Origin: JAJPKK01 sp963824905
GTDB lineage: Bacteria; Pseudomonadota; Alphaproteobacteria; Rhizobiales; Xanthobacteraceae
Length of the DNA stretch: 64,000 bases
Direction of reading: 5' to 3'
Assembly: GCA_963824905.1 (NCBI GenBank)
Contig: CAWGRH010000010.1
Span: 372,001 to 436,000 of the forward strand
In this document: in pieces, positions 35,493 through 44,196 of the stretch
How the letters are laid out: every line of letters begins with the position of its first letter
Position numbering within the stretch: the first letter of the stretch is position 1
Notes under the pieces: generated by a model
Databases searched by the model: none
Told to the model about the DNA's origin: nothing
The model's input: the letters and a program-made list of their open reading frames with translations, nothing else
Translations under genes and position numbers: made by a program

Positions 35493-36247
35493 GCACCAAG
35501 CTACAAGAGCGCCTGCTCTACCTCGTCTCGCCGATCGGGCTGCTGCTCGTCTGGGAGCTCCTCATCCGCGCAGGCGTCGGCGACCGGCGCTTCATTCCGG
35601 CGCCGAGCGACATCGCGGTGCGGTTCTGGCAGCTCACTCTCAACGGCGAGCTCGCAATGCACACCGCGGCGACGCTGTGGCGGGTGCTCGCGGGCTTCGT
35701 CATCGGGGCTTTGCCGGCGATCGTGGTCGGCCTCCTGATGGCGATGTTCCGCCCGGTGCGGATATTCTTCGATCCTCTGGTGGCAGCGCTGATGCCGATC
35801 CCGAAGGTAGCGCTGATGCCGCTGCTGTTGCTCGCGTTTGGTTTCGGCGATGCTTCGAAGATCGCTCTCGTTGCGACCGCGGTGTTCTTTCCGGTCGTCG
35901 TCAACACCTATGCCGGTGCCGCCAACATCGAGCGCATCTACTGGGACGTCGCCAAGAATTACGGCGCCAGCACTTATGTGATGTTCACCCGCGTGGTGTT
36001 CTTCGGCGCGTTGCCGCTGATCTTCGCCGGCCTGCGCATCGCGCTCGCCGTGTCCTTCGTCGTGCTGGTGGCCGCCGAGTTCGTCGCATCCAAGACGGGC
36101 ATCGGCTACCTGATCTGGAATTCGTGGGAGCTCCTGCAGGTCGACTACATGTTCGTCGGCATCGTCGTCATCGGCATCCTCGGCCTCATCACCGCGGTGC
36201 TGTTCCAGGAGATCGAGCGCAAGCTGATCCCGTGGAAGGCGGAGTGA
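35489..36247 (+). CDS. ABC importer permease (SsuC/TauC-like)
   Basis: A 252-residue inner-membrane subunit with about six helices and the cytoplasmic EAA loop (IYWDVAKNYGASTYVMFTRVVFFGALPLIFAGL), which docks on the ATPase. The final FQEIERKLIPWK is typical of the SsuC/TauC group. It completes the importer whose receptor follows the ubiD-like gene. A palindromic repeat about 35 bases downstream may end the transcript. Confidence 0.94.
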   Translation: MSTKLQERLLYLVSPIGLLLVWELLIRAGVGDRRFIPAPSDIAVRFWQLTLNGELAMHTAATLWRVLAGFVIGALPAIVVGLLMAMFRPVRIFFDPLVAALMPIPKVALMPLLLLAFGFGDASKIALVATAVFFPVVVNTYAGAANIERIYWDVAKNYGASTYVMFTRVVFFGALPLIFAGLRIALAVSFVVLVAAEFVASKTGIGYLIWNSWELLQVDYMFVGIVVIGILGLITAVLFQEIERKLIPWKAE

Positions 36248-36280
36248 CAGGTCTTCTGCAGTGGGTCGATATACACAGCC

Positions 36281-36371
36281 GTCATCGCCGGGCTTGTCCC
36301 GGCGACCCCGATCAACATGGCACGGCCGGGCCTCCCTAAGCGGGGTGGCCGGGACAAGCCCGGCCATGACG
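36281..36371. repeat. 91-bp palindromic repeat after the ABC importer
   Basis: The left arm is GTCATCGCCGGGCTTGTCCCGG and the right arm is close to its complement, CCGGGACAAGCCCGGCCATGAC; each arm can also fold on itself around CCGGGCTTGTCCCGG. It lies between convergent genes and could work as a bidirectional terminator. It is the same family as the hairpin at 46.7 kb (GGCCGGGACAAGCCCGGCC). Confidence 0.85.
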
Positions 36372-36399
36372 CTCAATTAACTGCGGCGCGCCGAAATGA

Positions 36400-37032
36400 C
36401 TACTCCGCAATCGCCATCGCCGTCGGATGCCAGTCCATCCGCACGTGGCCGTCCTGCTCGGCGATGCGCTTGAGCCAGGCGCGGATCGCCGGAAAGCCGG
36501 TGAGGTCGAAGTCGCATTCGTTGGCGATGTGCGTGTAGCCGTAGAGCGCGACGTCGGCGATGGTATAGCGGTCGGCGGCGAAGAAGTCGTGGGTCGCGAG
36601 ATGCTTCTCCATCACGCCGAAGGCGCGGTAGCCGTGCTCCATCCATTCTTCGACCGCATGCATCTGCAACTCGCGGCCCCCCCTGACAAGGCCGAGCCAG
36701 AAATGCGCCGCGCCGAGATAGGGCTCGAGACTGTGCTGCTCGAAGAACATCCATTGCAACGTCTCGGCGCGATCGAGCCGGTTGTCAGGCGCGAGATCGG
36801 AGCCGCCGGCGAGGTACCACAAGATGGCGCCGGATTCGGGAAGGAACCTGCCGGGCGAGGCTTCGAGCAGCGGCACGTGCCCGCTCGGGTTCCGCGCCAG
36901 AAAATCGGGCGTGCGCGTCTCGCCCTTGAGAATGTCGATCTCGACAAGGCGATAGGGAGTGCCGAGCTGCGCGAGGGCGAGCCGCACCTTGTAGCAATTG
37001 CCCGAGCGCTGCATCGAGTAGAGCGTCAGCAT
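36400..37032 (-). CDS. Glutathione S-transferase family protein
   Basis: A 210-residue two-domain GST. The thioredoxin-like domain opens LTLYSMQRSGNCYKVRLAL, and the glutathione-binding NPSGHVPLLE and ESGAILWYL segments follow; the helical domain ends with FFAADRYTIADVALYGYTH. Ser or Cys near the N-terminus (SGNC) is a candidate for the thiol-activating residue. The start is the ATG behind AGGAG; the open frame upstream is not homologous. Substrate unknown. It stands alone. Confidence 0.92.
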   Translation of the reverse strand: MLTLYSMQRSGNCYKVRLALAQLGTPYRLVEIDILKGETRTPDFLARNPSGHVPLLEASPGRFLPESGAILWYLAGGSDLAPDNRLDRAETLQWMFFEQHSLEPYLGAAHFWLGLVRGGRELQMHAVEEWMEHGYRAFGVMEKHLATHDFFAADRYTIADVALYGYTHIANECDFDLTGFPAIRAWLKRIAEQDGHVRMDWHPTAMAIAE

Positions 37033-37342
37033 ATCCGCTCCTGACCAAACTGCTTTCGTGAAGGACCCGTCGGACAGATAGGGCCTGCGCTTCACCTCAC
37101 AAGAGTCGCCGCACGAATTACAAAGGACGCTGGACGAATTCCAAACGGCTGCAATCCCTGCAAAGGGAACGCGTTTTTGCCCAATGGGCAACCGAAAAAT
37201 CATCGCAACGCCGATCTCCACAATGTGGCTTTGCACTGCGGCAGCGTGGCGTTGCATCGCGGGAGTGCGTGCGTCGCCGACGCAGCGGGCACGTGCAGCA
37301 CGGATCGTTCAGAAAATGCCTGCGGCGCACCGAAAACTTTTC
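37033..37342. other. Intergenic stretch upstream of the GST gene
   Basis: Nothing gene-like is seen. A short hairpin TTGCCC-AAT-GGGCAA lies at about 37174-37189. The sequence is less GC-rich than its neighbours at some points, consistent with the GST promoter, but no clear -35/-10 pair is visible. Confidence 0.45.
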
Positions 37343-38620
37343 TCAGGCGGCAGGATTTGCAGATGGTTTCCAGCGCGCAAGGGCGCCGGCCCGTTGTGCG
37401 GCGCGGTGCAGGACGAGGACGAGCATGGCACCCATGGCGAGGACGGCCACCGGCAGCAGCACCGCCTGCGCGAGGCTTCGCGCGACAAGCGGCGCCAGCC
37501 ACAATGCCGCCAGCGCCGACTTCTCGTAAGGCGCAAATCCGCGCCACATCCCGTGGACGGCGAGGAACGCGATCGCCGGTGCGAGCGCGGTCATGTCGTA
37601 ATCCAGGCTGTAGGGCGTCGCGAGAATGGCGGCGACGACCAGGCCAGCGGCCTTGAGCGCGTAGTCGACCGGCGCGCGCCACAGCCACGCCATTGCGCCG
37701 GCAAGCATCAGCGTGACCGAACCCTGGACCGCATAGGCGAGCGCGACCGATCCGCCCCACATTCGCACGACGGAAAACACGCTTTGGATTTTCTGCCAGC
37801 CGGTTTCGCCGTTTTCGAGGACGACGATGCGGGTGAAACGGGTCGAGGAAAGAAAGGCGTCCCACACCGAAGTGCCGAACGCGGCAGTGGTGATCGCCGC
37901 AAGGGCGGCGACCGTCAGGGCGGCCACCGCGAGGGCGCGCCACCGGCCGCTCGCGACGAGGACCACGGGGAAGAGGAGCCCGAACTGCGGCTTGTAGGCG
38001 AGAAGGCCGAGCAGTACGCCGGCCAGCGCCGGGCTGCGATCGAGCCGTACCAGTGCGGCGCCGATCAGCGCGGCGGTGAGAAAGCCATTGTGGCCGTGGC
38101 CGAGATTGATGAACACCGCGGGAAACGCCAGTGCCAGGAGAAGCCACAGCGGATCCGAGACTTGCCGCACGGCCTGCGTTGCTGGACCGGCAGGCTGCTC
38201 CTCCGGTGCATTCGTCACGATCATCCGCATCGTGAGGAGATAGAGCAGCAGGCTCGTGCCCTGCCACACCGCGAGCGCGAGAGGGTACGGCATCGTCGCA
38301 AGCGCTGCGGCGACGAGAAGGAAGAACGGCGGATAGTGCCAGCCGTAGAACGGCGTCGCCGGACCGAAGATCGCCTGCTCGCGGGCGTATTGCCGGGCCG
38401 GATCGAACGGCGCCTGCGGTTCGCCGTCGCGCACCAGGGTGCCGGCGGCATAGACGTTGGAAAAGTCGGTGCCGAGCGGCCGCCCGAGCGTATCGTTGAG
38501 GCCGTCGGAGGTGGTGACGAGGTAGGCGAGCGCCGCCACAAACGCGATCAGCAGGGCGGCCGCGGCGAAGCGCACGCGGTCGCGGGTGACCCAGTCGCCG
38601 CTGCGCAGCGCCTCGAGCAT
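37343..38620 (-). CDS. Polytopic membrane glycosyltransferase of the GT87/DUF2029 family
   Basis: A 425-residue membrane protein with around ten hydrophobic helices. The first extracytoplasmic loop has the family pattern GTDFSNVYAAGTLVRDG and YGWHYPPFFLLVAA, and a later loop has LAYKPQFGLLFPVVL. GT87 enzymes are GT-C mannosyltransferases using polyprenyl-phosphate sugars (known from mycobacterial PimE and AftC-like relatives). The proteobacterial members have no defined product. No sugar-polymer genes are adjacent, so its acceptor is unknown. Confidence 0.88.
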   Translation of the reverse strand: MLEALRSGDWVTRDRVRFAAAALLIAFVAALAYLVTTSDGLNDTLGRPLGTDFSNVYAAGTLVRDGEPQAPFDPARQYAREQAIFGPATPFYGWHYPPFFLLVAAALATMPYPLALAVWQGTSLLLYLLTMRMIVTNAPEEQPAGPATQAVRQVSDPLWLLLALAFPAVFINLGHGHNGFLTAALIGAALVRLDRSPALAGVLLGLLAYKPQFGLLFPVVLVASGRWRALAVAALTVAALAAITTAAFGTSVWDAFLSSTRFTRIVVLENGETGWQKIQSVFSVVRMWGGSVALAYAVQGSVTLMLAGAMAWLWRAPVDYALKAAGLVVAAILATPYSLDYDMTALAPAIAFLAVHGMWRGFAPYEKSALAALWLAPLVARSLAQAVLLPVAVLAMGAMLVLVLHRAAQRAGALARWKPSANPAA

Positions 38621-38686
38621 TGCCGGCTCCGTCGCCGGCGGATGCCGGCGGAACGACCGGCCTAGCAGGACGGGATTAAGGGTCCG

Positions 38687-39763
38687 TTAGGCCTTGCCGT
38701 CCTCGGGACGTGCATCCGTGGGCGCGAGGGTCGGGGAGCTTGCCGGCCGTACGGGCGTGATTTTCACAGTGCGCCGGGCCCGGCGCAGCGTCTCCGACGG
38801 CAATTCGCCGAAAGCGATCCGGTAGTCCCTCGCAAAATGCCCCGGATTGAGAAAGCCGCATTGGGACGCGACGTCGATCACCGATGCGTTTTCGTCGAGC
38901 CCTTGCAGCTCGCGGCGGGCATTCTCGAGTCGCACGCGCTTGACGAACGCCATCGGGGAGACCCCGCGCGCCTCCTTGAAAGCCTTGAAGATGCTGCGCG
39001 TGCTGCCGCCGGTGACGGCGGCGAGCGTCTCGATATCGAGCGGCGACCGCCAGTTCGCCTCGATGTATTCCTCGACGAGGCGCACCTGCCACGGGCCCGG
39101 CGCGCGCGGCGCGCGGTCGAGCACATGGCTGTAGTTGTGTCGATTGGCGGCGAGGAACGACACCATCACCAGCTGCTCGTACTCCGCCAACACTTGGTCC
39201 GGTATCTTCGCCTCGGCGCCGTCGAGTTGGTCGGCGAGAAACAGCAGGATGCGCTGCAGGCGGTGCATCTCCGGACCGTCCGCGGCCGCCGCGAATTCGA
39301 GATCGCGCGAAACCGGCGCGCCGATCATCGCGCCGAGCTTGTCCTGGAGTGCCGCCGCATCGAGCCGCAGGCGCAATTCGTCGTTTCCGGCGCCGCGGTC
39401 GACCCGCGCGTCCGCGCCGGCCGGAATCAGTGAGCTGCGGTTGCGGTCGGAGGTAAAATGCCGGGAGCCGAGTGCGGTGCGCGAGCTGCCGCCCAGCGAG
39501 AACATCTGCCGCACCACGCTGGCGGCGCCGATGCCGACGCTGACCGCGCTGTTGTAGTGGGAAAAGCCGAGGCCGATGTGCTTGAGCCGGACGAAATTCC
39601 AGACGACGTGGAATTCGTGCTCGTCCTGGCGAAGGTCAAAATAGCGGGCGCCGAAAACGTCGACCAGGAGACGCCGCACCTCGTCGGGTTCGCGCGTGTC
39701 GACAAAAGGAAATCCATGCAGGGGGTAGTGGGTGGGGTATTCACTCTTTTGTGATGGGATCAT
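38687..39763 (-). CDS. AraC family transcriptional regulator
   Basis: A 358-residue regulator with an AraC-type ligand or dimerisation domain and a C-terminal double helix-turn-helix. The first HTH is around SPLDIETLAAVTGGSTRSIFKAFKEARG, the second around ASVIDVASQCGFLNPGHFARDYRIAFGELPSETLRR. The N-terminal half resembles the AraC_binding_2 type seen in regulators of aromatic and amine catabolism. I start at ATGATCCCA rather than at an upstream frame extension. It is divergent from the aspartate aminotransferase gene across a ~165-base gap; whether it controls that gene is unknown. Confidence 0.9.
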   Translation of the reverse strand: MIPSQKSEYPTHYPLHGFPFVDTREPDEVRRLLVDVFGARYFDLRQDEHEFHVVWNFVRLKHIGLGFSHYNSAVSVGIGAASVVRQMFSLGGSSRTALGSRHFTSDRNRSSLIPAGADARVDRGAGNDELRLRLDAAALQDKLGAMIGAPVSRDLEFAAAADGPEMHRLQRILLFLADQLDGAEAKIPDQVLAEYEQLVMVSFLAANRHNYSHVLDRAPRAPGPWQVRLVEEYIEANWRSPLDIETLAAVTGGSTRSIFKAFKEARGVSPMAFVKRVRLENARRELQGLDENASVIDVASQCGFLNPGHFARDYRIAFGELPSETLRRARRTVKITPVRPASSPTLAPTDARPEDGKA

Positions 39764-39929
39764 CTTGCCGCAATAGCGCCTTCCGCGTGCAATTGACAAC
39801 GGTGTCTATGGTCGCACGGCATTCGCCGGCGCCCCCTGTCCACTTGCAAAGGTGCGTGATTTTGGCTTGCCCGCACCCGCTCAGGCATTTACCAACAGCC
39901 CGCTCGCAATCTGATGGAGACTGATGATC

Positions 39930-41135
39930 ATGGCCTTTCTTGCCGACACGCTGCAGCGCATCAAGCCGTCCGCCACCATCGCGGTCACGGATAAAGCGCG
40001 CGCGTTGAAATTGGCAGGCCGGGACGTCATCGGGCTCGGCGCCGGCGAGCCGGATTTCGATACCCCCGACAACATCAAGGAAGCGGCGATCCGCGCGATC
40101 CGCGAGGGCCGTGCCTCGAAGTACACCAATGTCGACGGCGTTGCCGAGCTCAAGGCGGCGGTAGTGGGCAAGTTCAAGCGGGAGAACGGCCTCGATTACA
40201 AGCCGAGCCAGATTTCGGTCGGCACCGGCGGCAAGCAGGTGCTCTACAATGCCTTCGTGGCGACGCTCAATCCGGGCGACGAGGTGATCATCCCGGCGCC
40301 CTTCTGGGTGAGCTACCCCGACATGGTGCTGCTCGCCGGTGGTGTGCCGGTCCCGGTCGTCGCCACCGCGGCATCGGGTTTCAAGCTCAAGCCGGAACAG
40401 CTCGAGCGGGCGATCACGCCGCGGACCAAATGGCTGCTGCTCAACTCGCCCTCGAATCCGACCGGCGCGGCCTATACGCGGGCCGAGCTCAAGGCGCTGA
40501 CCGACGTGCTGCTGCGCCATCCCCACGTGTGGGTGATGACGGACGACATGTATGAGCACCTCGTTTACGACGACTTCGTCTTCACGACGGCCGCCCAGGT
40601 CGAGCCGCAGCTCTACGACCGCACGCTGACGGTGAACGGTGTCTCGAAGGCCTATTGCATGACCGGCTGGCGCATCGGCTTCGCCGGGGGGCCGGAGCCT
40701 CTCATCAAAGCGATGGCCGCGATCCAGTCGCAGTCGACGTCGAACCCGGCGGCGGTATCGCAATGGGCGGCGGTCGAGGCACTCAATGGTCCCAAGGACT
40801 TCATCCCGGTGCACAACAAGATCTTCCAGGAGCGGCGCGACCTTTGCGTGGCGATGCTCAACCAGGCCAAAGGCATTCATTGCCCGAAGCCGGAAGGAGC
40901 GTTCTACGTCTTTCCGTCCTGCGCCGGCACCATCGGCAAGACGGCGCCGTCGGGCCATAAGATCGGCACCGACGAGGACTTCGTCACCGAGCTTCTCGAT
41001 GCGGAGGGGGTCGCGGTGGTGCAGGGCACCCCGTTCGGGCTCGGCCCGGCCTTCCGGATTTCCTACGCGACGGCAACGCCGCTGCTGCATGAGGCCTGCG
41101 AGCGCATCCAGCGCTTCTGTGCTGGTCTGCGGTAA
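39930..41135 (+). CDS. aatA: Aspartate/aromatic aminotransferase (class I PLP)
   Basis: A 401-residue class I aminotransferase of the AatA (Ig) type found in rhizobia. The start MAFLADTLQRIKPSATIAVTD is characteristic. PLP contacts are visible in GTGGKQVLYNA, NSPSNPTGAAY, and the Schiff-base lysine (about residue 240) in NGVSKAYCMTGWRIG; the C-terminal FRISYATA carries the substrate-carboxylate Arg. It interconverts aspartate and oxaloacetate, and in some members prephenate or aromatic substrates. Two ATGs are in frame; the second has the better spacing from GGAGA. Confidence 0.93.
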   Translation: MAFLADTLQRIKPSATIAVTDKARALKLAGRDVIGLGAGEPDFDTPDNIKEAAIRAIREGRASKYTNVDGVAELKAAVVGKFKRENGLDYKPSQISVGTGGKQVLYNAFVATLNPGDEVIIPAPFWVSYPDMVLLAGGVPVPVVATAASGFKLKPEQLERAITPRTKWLLLNSPSNPTGAAYTRAELKALTDVLLRHPHVWVMTDDMYEHLVYDDFVFTTAAQVEPQLYDRTLTVNGVSKAYCMTGWRIGFAGGPEPLIKAMAAIQSQSTSNPAAVSQWAAVEALNGPKDFIPVHNKIFQERRDLCVAMLNQAKGIHCPKPEGAFYVFPSCAGTIGKTAPSGHKIGTDEDFVTELLDAEGVAVVQGTPFGLGPAFRISYATATPLLHEACERIQRFCAGLR

Positions 41136-41175
41136 TCGCCGCATTTCGGCTGCAAATTGGACGGTAAAATAGTAA

Positions 41176-41203
41176 AGACGGGCGCCTTCGGTGGCGCCCG
41201 TCT
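41176..41203 (+). terminator. Hairpin after the aminotransferase gene
   Basis: AGACGGGCGCC and GGCGCCCGTCT pair perfectly around a six-base loop TTCGGT, about 40 bases after the stop codon. The following TCTTGTG is only weakly U-rich, so termination efficiency is uncertain. Confidence 0.75.
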
Positions 41204-41324
41204 TGTGCTGACACGGTCTTGATAAATGTCATATCTTGTTGGTCGAAACCGGCCGATAAGTGCCGCCATGGCCTCGCCGCGGGCAAGACCACCGCGCGCA
41301 ACCAACAAGCACGGGGACATCTTC

Positions 41325-41804
41325 ATGCGAAAGCTTACCATCTTGGGTGCGGTGACGGCTTCGGTCCTCGCCGCCGGCGTTTCGGTCGCCCAAATTCCCG
41401 TCGATCATGTGCAAGCCGGAACGCTGACCTGTGACATCTCGGGCGGAATCGGCTTCATCATCGGCTCGCAAAAGGCGCTCAATTGCTCTTTCGTCCCGGC
41501 GCTTCCCGGACCGCCCGAATTCTATTCCGGCGTGATTACCAAGCTCGGTATTGATCTCGGCGGCACGAGGGGCGGCGTCATGACGTGGGGCGTGTACGCA
41601 CCGACGACGCGGGCGGTCGGCTTCCTCGCCGGGACCTATGCCGGCGCTTCCGCCGAGGCGACACTGGGAGCGGGGGTCGGCGCCAACCTGCTGATCGGCG
41701 GGTCGAACCACACCGTCGAGCTGCAGCCGCTGTCGGTTCAGGAGCAGACCGGAGTCAACATCGCAGCCGGCGTCGCCGAGATCGAGCTGCACTCCGTGCG
41801 CTGA
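41325..41804 (+). CDS. DUF992 domain secreted protein
   Basis: A 159-residue protein with a Sec signal (MRKLTILGAVTASVLAAGVSVAQ) and the DUF992 core, which starts VQAGTLTCDISGGIGFIIGSQKALNCSF with two Cys residues likely to form a disulfide. It ends with a beta-rich GVNIAAGVAEIELHSV segment. The family is frequent in Rhizobiales, periplasmic, and of unknown function. The ATG lies behind GGGGA. The gene is monocistronic: a hairpin precedes it and a strong terminator follows. Confidence 0.92.
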   Translation: MRKLTILGAVTASVLAAGVSVAQIPVDHVQAGTLTCDISGGIGFIIGSQKALNCSFVPALPGPPEFYSGVITKLGIDLGGTRGGVMTWGVYAPTTRAVGFLAGTYAGASAEATLGAGVGANLLIGGSNHTVELQPLSVQEQTGVNIAAGVAEIELHSVR

Positions 41805-41840
41805 CGCGGCGTCGATACTCACCAAAAGCTCAAGACTGCC

Positions 41841-41872
41841 GAGAGCCCCGCATCCGGGGCTCTCGTTTTTTT
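41841..41872 (+). terminator. Rho-independent terminator of the DUF992 gene
   Basis: GAGAGCCCCG and CGGGGCTCTC form a 10-bp perfect stem with a four-base loop, followed by a run of seven Ts after one G. This is the clearest intrinsic terminator in the window and sits 37 bases after the stop. Confidence 0.95.
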
Positions 41873-42046
41873 CGGCGCATGACGCGCGCCGCGGGCGCAT
41901 TGTGACGGAGGATTGTTGCAGAGCATCACCCCGTCATCTCGTCGCACATTCGTCAAAATGCGCTCTTGCCAACGCCCCCATCGGCCTGAAACGATAGCGT
42001 GACGGACCCGCGCAAGGGCCGATCTCGAAAATCGAGGGAGGCAATT

Positions 42047-44095
42047 ATGGGAGACAAGGAAGGCGTGCCATCAGGCCCACGGTGCATTGCGCTGGTCGGG
42101 CCGTTCCAGAGCGGCAAGACGACATTGCTCGAGGCGATCCTCGCCCGCACCGGCGCGGTGCAGCGGCAGGGCACCGTCGAAGCCGGGACCACCGTCAGCG
42201 ACGCCAGCAAAGAGGCCCGTGATCATAAGATGAGCGTGGAGCTTGCCGTCGCCTCCACCTCCTTCATGGGCGACAGCTATACGTTCATCGATTGTCCCGG
42301 CTCCGTCGAATTCGTGCACGACATGCGTGCGGTGCTCCCCGCGGTCGATGCCGCCATCCTCGTGTGCGAGGCGGACGAGCGCAAGGTGCCCCAGCTCCAG
42401 CTGATCCTGCGCGAGCTGGAAGATTTGAAAATTCCGCGCTTCCTGTTCCTCAACAAGATCGACAAGGCCGACAAGCAGGTCCGCGAAAGCCTGAAGATCC
42501 TGCAGGCGGCGTCGCGGGTGCCGCTGCTGCTGCGCCAGATTCCGATCTGGAAGGGCGACATCGTCAACGGCTTCGTCGACCTCGCGCTCGAACGGGCCTT
42601 TGTTTACAAGGAGCATACGGCATCGGAGGTGATCGAGCTCAAGGGCGACGATCTCGATCGCGAGAAGGATGCTCGCTTCACCATGCTGGAGACGCTCGCC
42701 GATCACGACGACGAGCTGATGGAGCAGCTGCTCGCGGACATTCCGCCGCCGCGCGATCGCGTCTTCGAGGATCTCTCCAAGGAGCTTCGGGACGGCCTCG
42801 TCTGCCCGGTCCTGATGGGCGTCGCCACCCGCACCAACGGCGTGCTGCGTCTCATGAAGGCGCTGCGTCACGAAGCGCCGGGGATCGCCGCGACCGCGAA
42901 GCGCCTCGGCGTCAAGGGCAACGGCGATGCGGTCGCCTATGTGCTCAAGACCTTCCACACCGCCCATGGCGGCAAGCTCTCGGTGGCACGGGTGTTGGCC
43001 GGCCAGGTCGGCGACGGCGTGACGCTCAACTCGCCGACCGAGGAGGCCGGCCGGGTGTCCGGCGTCGCCAAGATGATGGGACAGGTGACCGAGAAGCGCG
43101 GGCCGGCTGCGGCCGGCGAAACCGTCGCGCTCGGCAAGCTCGATCACGCCAGGACCGGGGAGACGCTATCGTCGGGCAAGAAGCCCCACGGCGCCGTCAC
43201 GACCGTCACCCCTTATCCCGGCGTGCTCGCCATCGCGATCTCGGCGAAAGAGCGGAAGGACGACGTCAAGCTCGGCCTTGCCCTCAACAAGCTCGTCGAG
43301 GAGGACCCTTCGCTCGTCGTCATCCACAATTCGGAGACCCACGAGGTGGTCGTGTGGGGGCAGGGCGAGATGCATCTGCGGGTCGCGACCGAACGGCTGG
43401 CCGACCGTTTCGGCGTCGCGATCGAGCGGCGGCGCCCCAGCGTCGGCTATCGCGAGACCATCAAGAAGCCGGTCGTGCAGCGCGGGCGCCACAAGAAGCA
43501 GTCGGGCGGCCACGGCCAGTTCGGCGACGTCGTGCTCGACATCAAGCCGATGCCGCGCAGCTCCGGATTCGCCTTCGAGGAGAAGATCACCGGCGGCGTG
43601 GTGCCGCGCAACTACATTCCGTCGGTCGAGGAGGGCGTGATCGACGCGCTCAAGCAGGGCCCGCTGGGCTTCCCCGTGGTCGACGTGTCGGTGGCGCTGA
43701 TCGACGGCTCCTATCACACGGTCGACTCGTCCGACATGGCCTTCCGCATCGCCGGCCGCATCGGCATCAGCGAAGCGCTGCCGCAATGCCAGCCGGTGCT
43801 GCTGGAGCCGATCCACACCGTCGAAATCGTCTGTCCGTCCGAAGCCGCCACCAAGATCAACGCCATCCTGTCGGGACGCCGCGGCCAGATCCTCGGCTTT
43901 GACACCCGGGAGGGTTGGGACGGTTGGGACGTGGTGCGCGCGCTGATGCCGGAAACGGAGATCGGCGATCTCATCATCGAGATCCGTTCGGCGACCGCGG
44001 GCGTCGGCAGCTTCACTTACAAGTTCGATCACATGGCCGAGCTCACCGGTAAGCCGGCCGAGCAGATCGTCGCGGCGAAACGCGCTGCGGCGTGA
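42047..44095 (+). CDS. EF-G-like translational GTPase paralogue
   Basis: A 682-residue GTPase with the full EF-G domain order: G domain (1-260), beta barrel (about 290-380), and domains III-V. The P-loop is GPFQSGKTT (18-26) and the guanine motif NKID is at 136-139. Two usual residues are changed. The switch II DTPGH of EF-G is DCPGS, so the His needed for efficient ribosome-stimulated hydrolysis is Ser86; the switch I Thr position appears to be Ser63 in HKMSV. This marks it as a specialised paralogue rather than the main FusA, which usually sits in the str operon. The start is the ATG after AGGGAGGCAATT. Its function may be in ribosome rescue, recycling or stress. Confidence 0.9.
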   Translation: MGDKEGVPSGPRCIALVGPFQSGKTTLLEAILARTGAVQRQGTVEAGTTVSDASKEARDHKMSVELAVASTSFMGDSYTFIDCPGSVEFVHDMRAVLPAVDAAILVCEADERKVPQLQLILRELEDLKIPRFLFLNKIDKADKQVRESLKILQAASRVPLLLRQIPIWKGDIVNGFVDLALERAFVYKEHTASEVIELKGDDLDREKDARFTMLETLADHDDELMEQLLADIPPPRDRVFEDLSKELRDGLVCPVLMGVATRTNGVLRLMKALRHEAPGIAATAKRLGVKGNGDAVAYVLKTFHTAHGGKLSVARVLAGQVGDGVTLNSPTEEAGRVSGVAKMMGQVTEKRGPAAAGETVALGKLDHARTGETLSSGKKPHGAVTTVTPYPGVLAIAISAKERKDDVKLGLALNKLVEEDPSLVVIHNSETHEVVVWGQGEMHLRVATERLADRFGVAIERRRPSVGYRETIKKPVVQRGRHKKQSGGHGQFGDVVLDIKPMPRSSGFAFEEKITGGVVPRNYIPSVEEGVIDALKQGPLGFPVVDVSVALIDGSYHTVDSSDMAFRIAGRIGISEALPQCQPVLLEPIHTVEIVCPSEAATKINAILSGRRGQILGFDTREGWDGWDVVRALMPETEIGDLIIEIRSATAGVGSFTYKFDHMAELTGKPAEQIVAAKRAAA

Positions 44096-44133
44096 GTGAG
44101 GGGCGACCCCGCCGATAACAAACAAGGTTGGTC

Positions 44134-44165
44134 ATCGCCGGGCTTGAACGGTCAAGCCCGGCGAT
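44134..44165. terminator. Perfect 14-bp hairpin between convergent genes
   Basis: ATCGCCGGGCTTGA and TCAAGCCCGGCGAT pair perfectly around ACGG. It sits midway between the stops of the EF-G-like gene and the E1-like gene, so it may end transcription from both sides. There is no T-run, and its sequence belongs to the dispersed GGCTTGA/TCAAGCC palindromes. Confidence 0.7.
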
Positions 44166-44196
44166 CACGTTTGGGTTCGAGAAGGCTTGCCCGGAC

